Source: Dromiciops gliroides (Eukaryota; Chordata; Mammalia; Microbiotheria; Microbiotheriidae). From it: DNA of 64,000 bases. The stretch lies in assembly GCF_019393635.1 (NCBI RefSeq), contig NC_057867.1, positions 1,610,869 to 1,674,868 of the forward strand, given 5' to 3'. Made by a program: the position numbers and the translations under genes. Below are positions 1 through 12,904 of the stretch, one piece after another (positions within the stretch are counted from its first letter, which is position 1; each line of letters starts with the position of its first letter). The notes beneath the pieces were generated by a model that saw only the letters and a program-made list of their open reading frames with translations, ran no database searches and was not told where the DNA came from.

Positions 1-679
1 TGCAGTGAGGCATCAGAGGAGAGTACAAGGGAGGTACGACTACCTTTAAAGCTGTCCTCTGAGCCCAGACACAACCAGTAAGGTAGTGTGAGTGACCATG
101 CTTCATTGTTGGTGGTGCTATCAACCCGGAGGCTGAGGAGGCCCAAACAATGGTTAGCTCTGGGATGACCATTTGGGAGAATCACTAACAAATCTTTTTT
201 CTAAATCTGGCTTCACTCCCCCAACTCCCATCGTTGCTTCTGGCTCCCCCCACCCTTCCTGCTTGTGTCCCTCTTCCACGGGCCAGCCCTCTGAGTCCCT
301 GAACATGAGCCAAGCCATCTCTCTCCAGGTCAGACATCCTCCCAGCTCCTTCAGCCATCCCTCACATGCTCCCCTCCTCAGCATCCTGACCATTGTCCCC
401 ATCTGCAGAATTCCCAACCTCCGTTTGTGCCAAAGGGACGTGTTTCCATCATCTTGGCTATGATGCCAAGCACGCGAGAAGGAGTAGTCAGGCAGAGGGA
501 AGGTCTCCTTATCCCTCGGCATGTCCTGTCTCCACTGCATTCACCCAAGGTTTCCGAGAGGCTTCTCTTGTGCTTCTTACAGAAGCAGCACAGCCCCACC
601 TGCCCATCTAGGGCACTTCTTACCCATAAATCCCTCAGAGAAGGAAATCTCAGTGAGGTACAGCCCACATCTGCTGGGT

Positions 680-750
680 GGCTGGGGCTGCTTGACTCTG
701 TGGCACATGCTAATGAACTAAAAGTCAGGGGTTCAATTCCCAGCCAGGCC
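680..750 (+). pseudogene. tRNA-like sequence (tRNA-Ile-AAT type, decayed)
   Basis: The stretch has a near-canonical B box (GGTTCAATTCC), an A-box-like TGACTCTGTGG and a GCTAATGA block resembling the anticodon loop of tRNA-Ile(AAT). The ends at 680-686 and 744-750 pair with one mismatch and one wobble. The T stem is imperfect. A decayed tRNA gene or the head of a tRNA-derived SINE fits equally well. Confidence 0.35.
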
Positions 751-1036
751 CCTTAGCAGCCTGGGTCAACAGCATGATCTTCATGGGGTGCTGTCCCCTC
801 AATCATGGGAAGGGATATTGTGATCAAAGCTTAACCATCAACCACCCGGAAACAGGTGGTCTAGAAATAATGGTGCCCTCCGGCTGATAGGTGATAAGTA
901 GCCTCCTCTTCAAGAGCTGGATGATCCACAGGAGACCTATTCTGAGGTTTCTATCCACTTCGCCACCTAGCTTCCCTCTCCTTGAGTTCTTAGCACCTTC
1001 AAGAGGGTGCAAACTCCAGCTGAAAAGAATGGGAGC

Positions 1037-1184
1037 GGGGGCATCTAGGTGTCACAGTGGATAGAACACCAGCCCTGGTTTCAGGAGGACCTGAGTTCAA
1101 ATCCGGCCTCAGGCACTGAACACTTACTAGCCGTGTGACCCTGAGCAAGTCACTTAACCCCAATTGCCTCAAAAAAAAAAAAAG
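1037..1184 (+). repeat. marsupial CORE-type SINE (Mar-1/WSINE kind)
   Basis: Full-length short SINE with the CAGTGGATAGAACACCAGC head, the GTGTGACCCTGAGCAAGTC core and an A tail. It is flanked by a perfect 18-bp target-site duplication, GCTGAAAAGAATGGGAGC at 1019-1036 and 1185-1202, so it is an intact insertion by L1-type target priming. Confidence 0.9.
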
Positions 1185-1937
1185 GCTGAAAAGAATGGGA
1201 GCTCAGGCCCTGGTCCTGGGCTGTCTGGTGACTGAAGATCAGACCACCTAAGTCTGGAGTGGCAACAGTGGGAATCTGTCACCATGGAGACTCTCAGAGA
1301 CCAGTCACTAGGCCATAAAGAGGCCGAGATCAACATCCCTGGGGGAGTTGCCATACCAAGGCATGGACCCATCTTTGAGACGTTTGAATCAGTTACATTG
1401 ACAAGATAGCCAACATTCTGGGTGGCCCGGGGAAGGGGGGGCACATCCAGGGCACATCCAGTGTTCCAGGAGGCTCAATTCAATGGCGCTCCTGCTTCTG
1501 CAAGGAGAGTTGGTCACTGGCCTGCTCTTTCCAAAGCTAAATGTCATGTCAGGATTGGTTGGAGGGGTTGGGGGTGCTCTTGCCCCCCATTGTTTGTTGA
1601 TGGGTCTCCTGGTGGACCAAACCCAAGTTCCAATCTTCCAGGTTTTCTCACTGTGTTCCCAGCACACATCACTCAAACCATAGGAGCCCTGACTTGGCCC
1701 ACTTGGGCCTGGCCACCCCAAAGTGACAGCCAAGTGTCAGGTCAGTGCACAACAGAGCCAACTTCCCAATGTACAGCCCTGGATTGTGGCAGACAAGCAA
1801 ACCAACAGCAACAAAACCAACCTCCACTGCCTGCCCTTAAACTCATTGGGGATTCTGGGGAGACACGGGGAACTGGAGCTTTCTTGCCAGGGCTCCAGCA
1901 TAGCATGCAGGGATACAGGGAAAGACAAGAAATGGTC

Positions 1938-2335
1938 CACATTGTGTGATGAACAATGGTGACAGACTTGGCTCTTCTCAGCAGTGCAATGATCCAAAAC
2001 AATTTCAAAGAACTCATGATAGAAAATGTTTTCAACATCCAAAAAAAAAAAAGAACTGTGGACTATGAATATAGATTGAGCTACACTGTTTCTACTTCTG
2101 GGCCATTGTTTTTTTTTTCCTTCCTTTTTGAGATTTTCCCCTTGTGATCTGATTCTTCTTTCATAAGATGACTAATGCAGAAATATGTTTAATGTGATTG
2201 TACATATATAAACTATATCAGATTGCTTTCCACCTTGGGGAGAAAAAATTTGGAACTAAAAATCCTATGGAAACAAATGTTGAAAGCTAGCTTTATATGT
2301 AGTTACATTTAATAAAATACTTTAAATTTTTTTAA
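1938..2335 (+). repeat. L1 3' end (3' UTR) fragment
   Basis: It begins at GATGAACAATGGTGACAGAC and continues with the usual marsupial L1 tail phrases: GACTTGGCTCTTCTCAGCA, an AACATCC block, ATTCTTCTTTCATAAGATG and TTTGGAACTAAAAATC. It ends in AATAAAATACTTT and A-rich sequence. The piece is 5'-truncated. Confidence 0.75.
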
Positions 2336-3384
2336 AAAAGAGGTGGTCCACGCTCTCAAGGAGGCCCAGTCCATCAGGGGAGACGACATGTGAACAACAG
2401 TACACAGACAAGGCCTGGAAGGAATGGATTGGAAGGACAGGTGGAGGCAAGGCCCCAACATGCCCAATACACATGTCCAGTGGACAGTCTAGGACCCTAT
2501 GTCATTCCCAGTTCTTTTCCTTAACGTTCTGACCAATACCACAAGCCAGCTCCCCAGTGCCTTCCATTGTGCTCACATACAAACAGGGGGTCACTTAGCC
2601 AGGAGTTTTCCCTGAACCAGTGGAACAGAAAACCAGGGAGATGCACACACTCACATAGCTGGGCCAGAGGGCAGAGAATGCCAGGATTCCTCTTGGTGAA
2701 GGGCAGTACCTGCTCATGTTGTGTTCAGGAGACTGGGCCTTGCCACCAAGGGCCATTCCTCCTGCCTCTGCACACGTGTGCCCCTGTCATTGACTGCTGT
2801 GTGTGCCTTTGGGGGCCTCGACGTGCCAGTGAGGGTTTCCCCATTCACCCTTGTTAACTGCTTCCCATCATGACACAGAGCATTGTCATTAACACTGCAG
2901 TCAGTAGCATTAAAGGAAGATCAGCCACGGCCCACCAAGGTCGAGCTCTCTTTAGGCCCTGGGCTCACTGCACCTAAATTCCACTTCCCCTTTCCCATTT
3001 TCTTCCCAGTGCCCTGGCCACTCTACTCTCTCCTGCTTTGCTCTATCCACCATCTCTGGGCCAAGACCAGCCCCTCTACTTGCACATGTGACCCCATCCC
3101 ATCTCTTCTATACCTTCAATCACCTCTTCTCTCACTATCTTCCAGTCTCTCCTCATTTACTGGCTCCTTCCCCAGTGCTGACAAACAATCCCACATCTTC
3201 CCCATCCTCACAAGAGCCTCACCTGAGCTTTCCATCCCCAAGAGTCACTGGTCTAGGTCTCTATCCCAGGCCCCGGGGCCTCTCTTCAGTTTCAAGCCAG
3301 CACCACCCAATACCTCTTGCCTATTTTGTGCTGAGTGGAGACTCCTCCACACACAGCTGGTTGCCCAGTAGCTAGTAGTAGTGC

Positions 3385-3645
3385 TGGGATGGGAGGCAGA
3401 AGGCCTAAGCTTGAGTCCCACCTCAGACATACCTGGCTGTGTGACTTGGGGCGAGTTGCTTCAGCTCTCTGCTGGCCTCAGTTTCTGCAACTGTAAAATG
3501 GGATGCTAATGGCAGAATTGTGAGGATGAAAAGAGATATCATAGGCTACTTAGCCCAGTGTTCAAGCTCAATCAAATGGGATGATAATTGTAAAGTGCTT
3601 AGCACACTGCCTGGCACATAGTAGGTGATAAATACATGCTTATTT
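3385..3645 (+). repeat. MIR-type SINE
   Basis: The core is CTGGCTGTGTGACTTGGGG, followed by CTCAGTTTCTGCAACTGTAAA and ending in TGGCACATAGTAGGTGATAAA. This is the standard MIR order. The copy is diverged and therefore old. Confidence 0.8.
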
Positions 3646-4715
3646 CCTTCCTCTCTTCCTCCCTCCCAATTTCCCCATTTCCATCAAGGGCACCATCAGG
3701 AAAATCTAATAAGGATTGTGAAACCACTCTGCAGACGGTTATTCAGATGCCAGGTGAGATCTCGGTATCCTTGGGGGCTCAGTCATGCTCGGAACTCAGG
3801 ACAGCTCAGGGATGGTCCTAGGACCTAGGTTCCAATTCTGTCTATGCCAGTTATGGCCCAGGCGAGCTTGGGGGTGGCCTCTTCTCCCTCTCCGATGTCC
3901 GGGTGCCTCATGGGTAACCTTAGTGTAGTGGCAACAATGAGCAGGTAACTTCTATGTTGGCCAGTGGAGCGAGGTGAGAAAGCCTAGACGCCTCTTTCTA
4001 CAGCTGATGTTCAAGGACTCTTTGTACTCAGCAGTGCATGTATTGCTGATGACTAAGAACCAGGAGCAGGGGGTTACTTTGAAATGCTAGCAATAATAGA
4101 GCATCCCAGTGGGGCTCTGGCTTGAATTGGCCAAAGCCCTAGCCACTTCTGACCCCACTAGCCCACACTGCACAGCTACATAGTAGAGAGGTTTTGCTGG
4201 CCCACCCTCCAGCACTCCAGTGGGCCTCACCCACTGGGCCAGCATGCTGCACCCCCAGCACACTCCACCCCGGTGCACACCCCAGTACAGCACTGCTGAA
4301 AGACAAGGCCTCAAAATACCCCAATATGGCATTTGGAAAAAAAAGGCGTCCACTTTTGTGCATGGCAACAAATTGTTATTAGTCAGGACTCCTGGCCAGG
4401 ACCTGGGAGCAGCTTTGTTCTACAGAATTGTCGGTTACAACAACATTGTCCACAATGGCCCGGAAGGGGAGAGCTCCGAGCTCTGCCTGGTAACCCTTTT
4501 TACCCAGAAACCCCACAGTGCCATCCGTGAGCTTTCACTGCTTAGCCTTGCATACTTTGCAGGTAATTATTGGAACACGTGCCTCCTAGAATAGCCAGAG
4601 AGACCATGGAGTCCAATACCCTCATTGGGTTCCCAGGGAAATGACTATGGATCAGGGCAGGGGCCCTTGCCTACACTCACACAGGGCACAGTCTTAGCTT
4701 ACTGACTATAAATGC

Positions 4716-4832
4716 AGAGAAGGAAGGAGAGGAAGGGAGGATGGGAGAAAAGGAAGGAAGGAAGGAAAGAGGGAGGATGGGATAAAAGGAAGGAATGAAG
4801 GGGAGGAAGGGGAGGAAGGGGAGGGAAGGAAA
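4716..4832. repeat. (GGAA)n-rich simple repeat
   Basis: Imperfect GGAAGGAAGG and GAGGATGGGA units form a purine-only tract of about 115 bases. The open frames on the opposite strand here are by-products of the repeat. Confidence 0.85.
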
Positions 4833-5099
4833 TTGTAATGTGCTAAGCCCTGGGGATAAAAAGATGAAGCGATATGGGTCCTTTGTCCACAGGTGAATGA
4901 GGGTTGGGAGGGGAGGCTGGAGGGAAGGTCAGTGGTCCCCTTGCACTCAGGGAAGTGGTGGCAGAGAGGACTGTGGCAGTCCAATCTGCCTGGCACATGC
5001 CACCTCCTGTGTCTTTCCAGTAGGCTGATTTCCCTGCCATACCGATGGTGGCAAAGATAGCAGCCCCTTTTCTACAGATAATAATAGTAATAAGAATGA

Positions 5100-5375
5100 A
5101 TAATGACAATTTAACAGCAATAATAATATCCAGTGCCTAGTATATGCCAAGCACTACGCTTTATGTTTTACAAATATCTTATTTAATCTTCACAACAACC
5201 CTGGGAGAGAGGTGCTATTATGATTACCCCCATTTGACAGATGAGGAAACTGAGGCAGAGAGGTGAAGCGACTTGCCCAGGGTCACCTTCTAGTAAGTAT
5301 CTGATCCTGAATTTGAGCTCTGGTCTCCCTAAGCCCAGGCCAGGCACTCTATCCACTGCACCACCTAGCTACCTA
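5100..5375 (-). repeat. MIR-type SINE, reverse orientation
   Basis: Reverse-complement MIR signature: TATGCCAAGCACTACGCTTT, GATGAGGAAACTGAGGCAGAG, ACTTGCCCAGGGTCAC and CTATCCACTGCACCACCTAG, in the order expected for the minus strand. Confidence 0.8.
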
Positions 5376-5596
5376 GTAAGCAGGATAGGTGGTCTTGGGA
5401 GGCATTGCCAATCCTGGGACTCTCATGTATGGGATCCTAGGCTAGCCCTACCAGAGTCTGAAGAGAGGCAATGTTGGTGATCTGACCCTGCCTGGTCCAT
5501 GACACCCCTCTCTCTCCTTCAGGGTGCTTTGCTGCTCAAGAGATGAACACAAGCATTATTTATACACTGACGATTTCTCCGTTTAGAATAATTAAC

Positions 5597-5746
5597 TGGG
5601 GCAGCTAGGTGGCGCAGTGGATAGAGCACAGGCCCTGGAGTCAGGAGGACCTGAGTTCAAATGCGGCCTCAGACACTTAACACTTACTAGCTGTGTGATC
5701 CTGGGCAAGTCACTTAACCCCAATTGCCTCACTAAAAAAAAAAAAA
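5597..5746 (+). repeat. marsupial CORE-type SINE (Mar-1/WSINE kind)
   Basis: Complete short SINE with an A14 tail and a perfect 12-bp target-site duplication, AGAATAATTAAC, at 5585-5596 and 5747-5758. The clean ends and low divergence suggest a fairly recent insertion. Confidence 0.92.
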
Positions 5747-7159
5747 AGAATAATTAACCAATGAAAATCTCTGCTCTCACATGTGTGTCCACACAGCTAT
5801 TTCCTGTGGTGAGTTTCCTTTCTGTGGTGGTGGTTGCTGCTCCCCACGTCCAGGACCTGGTGAACCCCCCGCTCCCCTCCCCATACCCTTCCTCCTCCCC
5901 CAACCCAGGTTGGACAGCGTGTGTGTGTGTGTGGGGGGGTTCGAGGGAGTTATTCCTGTAATTAACAGAAATAATGCCAACATGTCAGAAGCCTTACCCA
6001 CAAACATAAGAATTTGTCCCACGTTTGTCTCTCTGACCCTTGGTGGGTTTCCCCTAGAAAGCTCTGAATATGACTCACATTCAGCGCTCTATAACAATGA
6101 GGAAGGGATGCCAATATTTAGGTTCACAAAACATTGACTAAGAGAGAAAAGTTTTATTTCACCAGCTAGAAAACACCAAGGGCTTACAACTGAGCTTGTG
6201 AACATCCGTGCCATGTGCCCCTTCCTCTCTGGCAGGCATGGGCTTCCCTGGGCTTCCTGAACAGTCCTCCAGGCTTAGAGAAAGGAAGCAGCCCGGGCTA
6301 GTGTCACATATAACAGTAGGATGGACTGCCTGATGCAGTCTGTGCGTGAGAGTGGCACGATGATGATGTGGAATAGAAGGGCCCTGCTCACCAGTCTGGA
6401 ATGCCTGAGCACATTCTGTGGCCGTGTTCAGCCCACTAAACGTGGAGTGAAGAGAAAACTTTCGATCTACTGTGGAGCTGGAATTGGAGGGCTGCTCCAG
6501 TTCTTTTCTTCCGTGGTGGCATCTGAAGAAAGATTCTAGAAGATTCTAGAGAGGGCAGAGGCCTCCTGGATGGAGGAGGAGGTCTGTCCATCCAAGGCCT
6601 TCTTGTTGCACGGGAGAATGAACATCTGTTCTTTGTCTCTGTTTCTATTCTGCCTGTGACCTTATGAAATTTGACAAGGTACCAGAGGTCTGGTTTATGC
6701 TGGGTTGGGTGGTGAGCCGGGCCAAAAGCGAGGAGCCCAGGAACAATGCTTAGGCCCAGCCTAGCACCAAAGTCCTGCCTGGGGAATGATGCATGAGATT
6801 CAGTCGGCCTCAGCCTGGCTGAGACGAGGACTTCCACAGCAGCCAGGCTCCATCTGGAAGTGAACTTGGTGGGACAAATGCCTTGTGGAAAGTCCCTTTG
6901 AATGCATTCTTCTCAGGGATTGAATCGATGTAGGGCAAAATGTGCCCCCACGCATGTGAGTGTTGGGAAGTTCTGACTGGGCTATGCCTTTGCAATGGAA
7001 ATCTTTTTGTCAAAGCTAACTGCTGTTAATTAGTTAAGTAGAACTGAGGCTATCTGTGGGTGGGGTGGGGTGATGAGAACATGCATCAGAATAGAGGTTC
7101 AAGGTGATCATGATTGAGATCACCCTGAGCACTCAGGGGCACCCTAGAACCCTATGGGA

Positions 7160-8255
7160 GACTAAGTCTGGAGTATTGCCACAAATAACTAAATGAAAGT
7201 GGGAGCTGTTTTTTTAAACTAATAAAAGATTGATCTTAGTTAAACAAAGAGGGGACAAATAAAAGGCCAAAATAAAAAATGACAAAGGAGATGAGGAGGA
7301 AACGAGGGAATTATGGGAAGCTACTTTGCTCAATTACACAAAACTGCTCAATGAATATTCACAAAATAGAAAATATTCCCATTAATAGAATAGGAAAAAG
7401 AATTTCAATAACCCTATGTCTGAAAAGGAAATTAAATAAGACATAAGGCAACTCCTAAGGAACCCATTTCTAGCAGCAAATGGATCTATGAGTGAATTGG
7501 AGCAAATAATCGAAGAGCACGTACCTCATTCCAATAGGACAGAAATTGTTTGTAAAGATTGGAAAAGAAGGTGTTCAATCAAAGTTCTTCTAGGAGACAG
7601 ATTCCATCCTCAGTCTAAAAGGGAAAGGGACCACAGTAAGCAAATGCAGTATAATACCCCAATGACACACAGAAGCCAAAATTAGGTTGTGTTTAGATCC
7701 AAAATACAGGATCGGTTCAATATGAGGGTTCGTAATAGACCATAATAACAACAAAAATGAGAAGAATCAAATGATCATGTTAACAGATGAATAAAAAGCT
7801 TTTGGAAAATACACAACACACATTTATATTAAGAAACAAACCTATGAAACAGCATGGGAATAAATGGATCTTTCCTTAACATGGTTGTATCTGTCTGAAA
7901 TCAAGAGTTATAATGATAACTATCTATGCCACAATGAGTTCAGAATCAATATGTGACCTGAACGTAGAAAGCCACATCATTAAAAATAAAGGGGGCCAGC
8001 AAGGTGGCGCAGTGGATAAAACACCAGCCCTGGATTCAGGAGGACCTGAGTTCAAATCCGACCTCAGACACTTGACACTTACTAGCTGTGTGACCCTGGG
8101 CAAGTCACTTAACTCTCATTGCCCTGCAAAAAAAGAGTGAAAGAATAGGACGCTCACTGATACCTTTCAGAGGTATGAGTGGGGAAAAGGTTCAACTAAA
8201 CCAAGGGTAGAGTTGATCACAAAAGGGAAAATGCTCAGTTGGTATGATATGAAAT
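7160..8255 (+). repeat. L1 ORF2 remnant
   Basis: Degenerate L1 ORF2 text is readable in the AT-rich sequence. The block GACAAAGGAGATGAGG leads into the 'tacttTGCTCAATTACAC' motif, then the reverse-transcriptase part with AAAAAGCTTTTGGAAAATAC and AATAAATGGATCTTTCCTTAA. It resumes after a SINE at 7991-8136. Many stops are present and no long ORF remains, so it is a dead copy. Confidence 0.7.
7991..8136 (+). repeat. marsupial CORE-type SINE, nested in L1
   Basis: Head GGCCAGCAAGGTGGCGCAG, core CTGTGTGACCCTGGGCAAG, and a CTCATTGCCCTGC-A(n) tail variant. It interrupts the L1 remnant and so is younger than it. Confidence 0.85.
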
Positions 8256-8429
8256 TGAAAGCCATTTGCCTGAGCACTTGCACAAGCACACACATGCCTG
8301 GAATGCACTTTCTCCCTGCCTCCCCTGTCACATGTTTGAGGTGTGGCTCCTCAGGCACCACCTTTGCTCCTTCAGATGTATTTGAATATTTATGATCCAT
8401 GTACTTCTTTGGGACTTTGCCTGACACAG

Positions 8430-10880
8430 GTCTGGCTCATAGATAAGAAGGAAACCCTGCCCTCTCAACTGTACCTCACATAATTAACACAGAGATCGAA
8501 GACCCTCTGAATATGATCAGAAGAATTGCAAACTATTAACCAAATGATATTGTTCTAGATCATGACTAATAACAACAACAAGGCTGATGAAGAGGATTCT
8601 GAGGCCACCTCCACACATAGGAACCCAGCCATTTCAACCCCTTCTGCAGAAAGAATTCCCAAATTTTGGAGTCAGCTACAGTCAGAATAACCAGTTGCTC
8701 CAACCTGTTTCTGACTAGGAATTCTTCAAAATGATTACCTTGAATTCAGCCTCACGTGTGGGTCTCCCTCTGTGGGAGAGACACACAAAGAAATGGACTC
8801 TGTGCCAAACGAAGAGGCCATGCATTCGTGCAGTCCCCTAGTGGGGGCGGGAAGGCATCACAACCCCTCCATGAAAGGCATCACCCCTAAAGTATTGTGC
8901 TTCAGCCTCTGTTTGAAGATCTCTAGGGAAGGGGAACCCTCCTTCTCTCCAAACAGCTCTTGTTGATGGGAAGTTGGTGCCGACATTGGGTTTCAATGCA
9001 CCCATTTACAACAGCCAATAATCTCTCTCAGTTCTGGCCCCCATGGCCAAATGGAACAAGGCCAATTCCTCTCCCACATGAGAGCCCTTGAAGACAGCGT
9101 GATTCTGCTTCCTTCTGTGTCTTCTTGGGGCTAAACATTCCTAGAAATTCTTGGCCATTTTGTCCCGGTTAAGTGAAGCTTCACATAATCTATGTCTTGC
9201 TTCCAAGGAAATGAAGACTCATGGGAGCTCAGAGCTACAGAAATGGTCTGTGGCTTTATATAAATGGAAGGAATGCTTTTTATGACTCACCCCTCAAATA
9301 AGCCCTCTGCTCTCCTCTTCTCCCAGAGTACCCTGGCTGCACTATGCCAATAGAAAAGTACCCTCTTATATACTAAAGGGTTCCCATGACCACTAATAGG
9401 TAGGCTTTGCCTTCACATACATATAGCATTCTGGGAGCCATGCAAGAAGCCCTATCACCATTTTCCCTCAAAGAAAGCAAATTTGAGACACAGCTCCTTA
9501 ACTCTGGGGATAAAGCCCCAACATCCTAGTTACAACATACTAGTTACTAAAAGGCTTCAAAACCCAGAGGCCTTGAAGGCAGTTCATGAAAGCCTGACAC
9601 AACATGTCAGACCCCCAGAGTGAAAGTGAGCCAGCTCCCTCCCAAATCTCCTGGTTGCACAATAACAGATCCACAACTACACGCAGGACAACCTAGTGAC
9701 GATCTCATGCTCTTGGAATGAGCCAGCAAGTTCTTTCATCTCTCTCTGTTATACATTAAGAGATTTAAGTGGGAAAGAGAGGAAAGTAGGCCAGTGACCC
9801 TGGAATCATCTCATTGGACCCTGGTATGTGCCAGGAGCCAGGCATTGTCTGGAGAGAGCCAATAATACAGCCAAGTAAATGGCCCACATGACAAGCTCAC
9901 TGGAGACTGGGCAGTGGAAGGGGGGTGGCAGAGGAAGGGAAGAACTGAGGCTTTCTGTTGACTCGACGTGAGCCAAGGGAATGTTTGGTTTATACAAAAG
10001 TGAACGTTATTCTAACCTGCATCAACTTAATAGAGGCACAATGGAGTCCAGAAGAGCTCAAGATTAAATCCATCCTCCGACCCTTACTTATTAGCTCTGC
10101 TCCTAGTGAGGTGCAAGTCAAGTCAAGTCATAGAACCATTCTAAGCCCCAGGCAGTTCTTTAGGCCTGTGTCAGCAGATCTCCATTGCGCATCAGTGGGA
10201 ATCCCCACCCTGACAAAACCATAGGTCCTCCACATGCTGTCCTGTGCTGTCATACCAAGGAAGGTCAGCTGGGGTCTTAGGCTTACCTCTGGGCGCCATG
10301 ACTGATGAGGGGTTTCTGGAAAGCATTGAGTGCGGGCCCACTGAGGCACAGACTCATGCCTAAGGTGCCACTGGCAGGCAGCCTTGGGAAGAGAAGGGTT
10401 GTCAAGTGGAGGCTGAGCCAAGAGCACTATGGGAGGGCTCTCGCCTTTCCTTCTTTCCTTCCTCCCTCCCTCCTTTCCTACACGTGGAGGTGGAAGAGTT
10501 GCCAAGAGGCAGATTTAGGAACAACTTGCTAGCCATGAAGGCTGTCCCAGTATGGAAGGGGCTGCTTAAAGATCTTGAAAGAGACTGGGTGACCACACGT
10601 TGGATCTACTCTAGGGATGATTCTTGAGGCAAAGGCTAGATCGTGGCATCCCGAGCTTCTTCCATGGATTTGGAGCCATGGGAATGGCTGAGGCATCCAC
10701 TGAATGAGCAGAAGGGTAGAGAGATGACAGTGGCAAGGCCTGAGCACCAGGGAGGAGGAGGAAGAAAAAGAATGCTGTGAGATGAGTCAGAGAGACTGTG
10801 ATGTTATTTAAATAGGACTTTGGCACGACAGCAGCCACATAGGCAGGTCAAGTTAAAGTCAGCGGGCACTGAGAACCAAA
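8430..10880. other. no recognisable feature
   Basis: This 2.4-kb stretch of mixed composition contains no ORF with coding character, no splice-linked exon set and no repeat I can name, apart from a short C/T-rich patch near 10,440-10,485. Confidence 0.5.
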
Positions 10881-11033
10881 GTGGAGGGAAAAGAACCCTT
10901 CATCTGGTGTCAGTGGAGACCTGAGCTCAAATCCTGCCATCGACACCTAAAAGCTGTGACTGTGGGCAGATCGCCGTACCCGTCTGAACCTCAGAATCCC
11001 ATGTGTACAACAAGATAATGTTATCTAGAGCCC

Positions 11034-11208
11034 AGCTTCTTAAACTGTGGGCCGTGTCCCCATATGGGGTCACGTAACTGAATGTGGGGGTCTCAAAACT
11101 TTGGCAGCCATACCAAGTTCTACCTATTTATATACTATATCTATACACCTGGGGTTGTGTAAACAGTTCTCAGGCAGAAAGGGGTCGCGAGTGGGAAAAG
11201 CTGAAGCC
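11034..11208. mobile_element. non-autonomous hAT-like MITE
   Basis: The left end CAGCTTCTTAAACTGTGGG is mirrored by a right end reading AAAGCTGAAGCCCTG, the terminal inverted repeat style of MER5/Charlie-type hAT elements. In between are the typical 'GGGGTCACGTAACTGAATG' and 'GGGGTCGCGAGTGG' phrases. The flanks TCTAGAGC and CTCTAGCA look like a decayed 8-bp target duplication. There is no transposase. Confidence 0.65.
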
Positions 11209-12904
11209 CTGCTCTAGCAGACTCGCCTCACGAGGCTGGCGTAGTAGTTGGTGAGATGATGTGATGAGATGAGGCCTTGGCAAATTCTATGTGGAGCTAA
11301 AAGACCGAGGGAACGACCACATATGCACACAGACTATTTAGAGCCACACTTGTTGTGGTAGCAAAGAATCGGAAAGCAAGTGGGAAGACTTGCTTGAAGG
11401 GATGCCCAGTGAGAGCAGGGAAATAAGCAGAAGGCATGGGGAAGGCTGTGTTCTAGACAGGCCCGGGCAGGGCCGCATTGGGCAATAGCCAAGGAGGCAG
11501 GGAGGAGTTCCAGGGAAAGAGGGAGGCTGAGGCAGCCGGAGGGGTAGAGGGGCCTAGCTCAGGGCTGGGGAGGCCCAGGGCCAGGAGGGGCAGAGCCTGG
11601 GAAAGCTGGAGCTCCCCAGAGAAGGGTGTGTGCACGGGCAATCTAGAGACGGAAGACCCTGGACCACAGGCCAGCAGCAGCCAATCCCATGAGGAGGCAG
11701 CAGGCAGGATAGCACTGTGTTTGGGAAGCTAGCCTTAAAGCCAGGAAGACCGGACTGTACAACTCTGGACAAGTCACTCTCCCCCCTGACCTCTCAGCCC
11801 TCAAAGACTAGAAGGTGGAGAGAAGGCGCTGACCTGCTTCAGTGGAGGGCATTTCCTCACTTAGGAGTTCCATAGACCAACACAAATCTCAGGTGTAGCC
11901 CCCGTCGAAGGGTGGCCCTTAGAGGGGAAGGAGGAGAGATGCAGTAGGAGCTATCATGGGAAAATCCCACTAAAATATGGCAATAAACATTTAAAAAAAA
12001 TCTCTAGGCCTTAATTTCCCCTCTTTGAAATGAGGGCTTTGGACTAGTGATCCTGTCTCTCTCCTTCCCTCTGTCTCCCCACCCCATCCCACCCCAAACA
12101 AATGCTAATCACATAACCAGGACCTGATCAAGCCCTGCCTCCTCCTTGAACCCTTTCTCCCTAATTTCTTTGCCACTTCCCTGTTACAGGCAGGCTTTGA
12201 GCTGACTGGTCCCTCATCTGGGACATTGGTCAGCGGGGGCTGGACCAGAGAGCCTCTGAGGTCTGTCCCCACTCTGGGATCCCCTAATTCTGTGACCTAA
12301 AGGACTTCTTGAACTGAAAACAGCCAATTGCCCAAGACTGATGGAGAGACCAAGTCACAACAGGGCAACCAACTGAAAGGGAAACTCAGGGCCCTCGTAG
12401 CGTGGACGTTCAGAACTTGGGCTCTTTATAAAGGCTGTGGACTGATAGGTGATAGCTACCATTTCGGCAGAATTGTTTTCCTTTGTTTTCCTATGCAGTC
12501 CATTTTATTCATTTACGCTACGATTCTGAGGAGAGGTCCAAGGGGGCAGGACACCAGTCTAGTTCTTTTACAGAGGAAAAAACCCAAGTCCCAAAGAAGG
12601 CAAAGAGCTAAAAGCTCACACAGCTAGTGGCCCTTCCTCCTTGTCTAGCACCTTGCCCTGGAGACTGAACATCACCTTAGTGGGCTGATAGGCAATAGGT
12701 TGGTTCATCTTTAGGCCCAATGAATGAGGCCGCCAAAATGCAATGACACTGTGGTGATGCAGTGCTCATTTTCCAAGGTCTGGGGACAAATGACTTGGCC
12801 AAGATCCTCCTCAGCTTGGGTAAAAGCATGCTTGCCAAATCAGAAGCCACAGATCTGGGAAGCACAGAATGCCCAGGAGAGAAGGAGCCGTATTAAGGAA
12901 GGTA

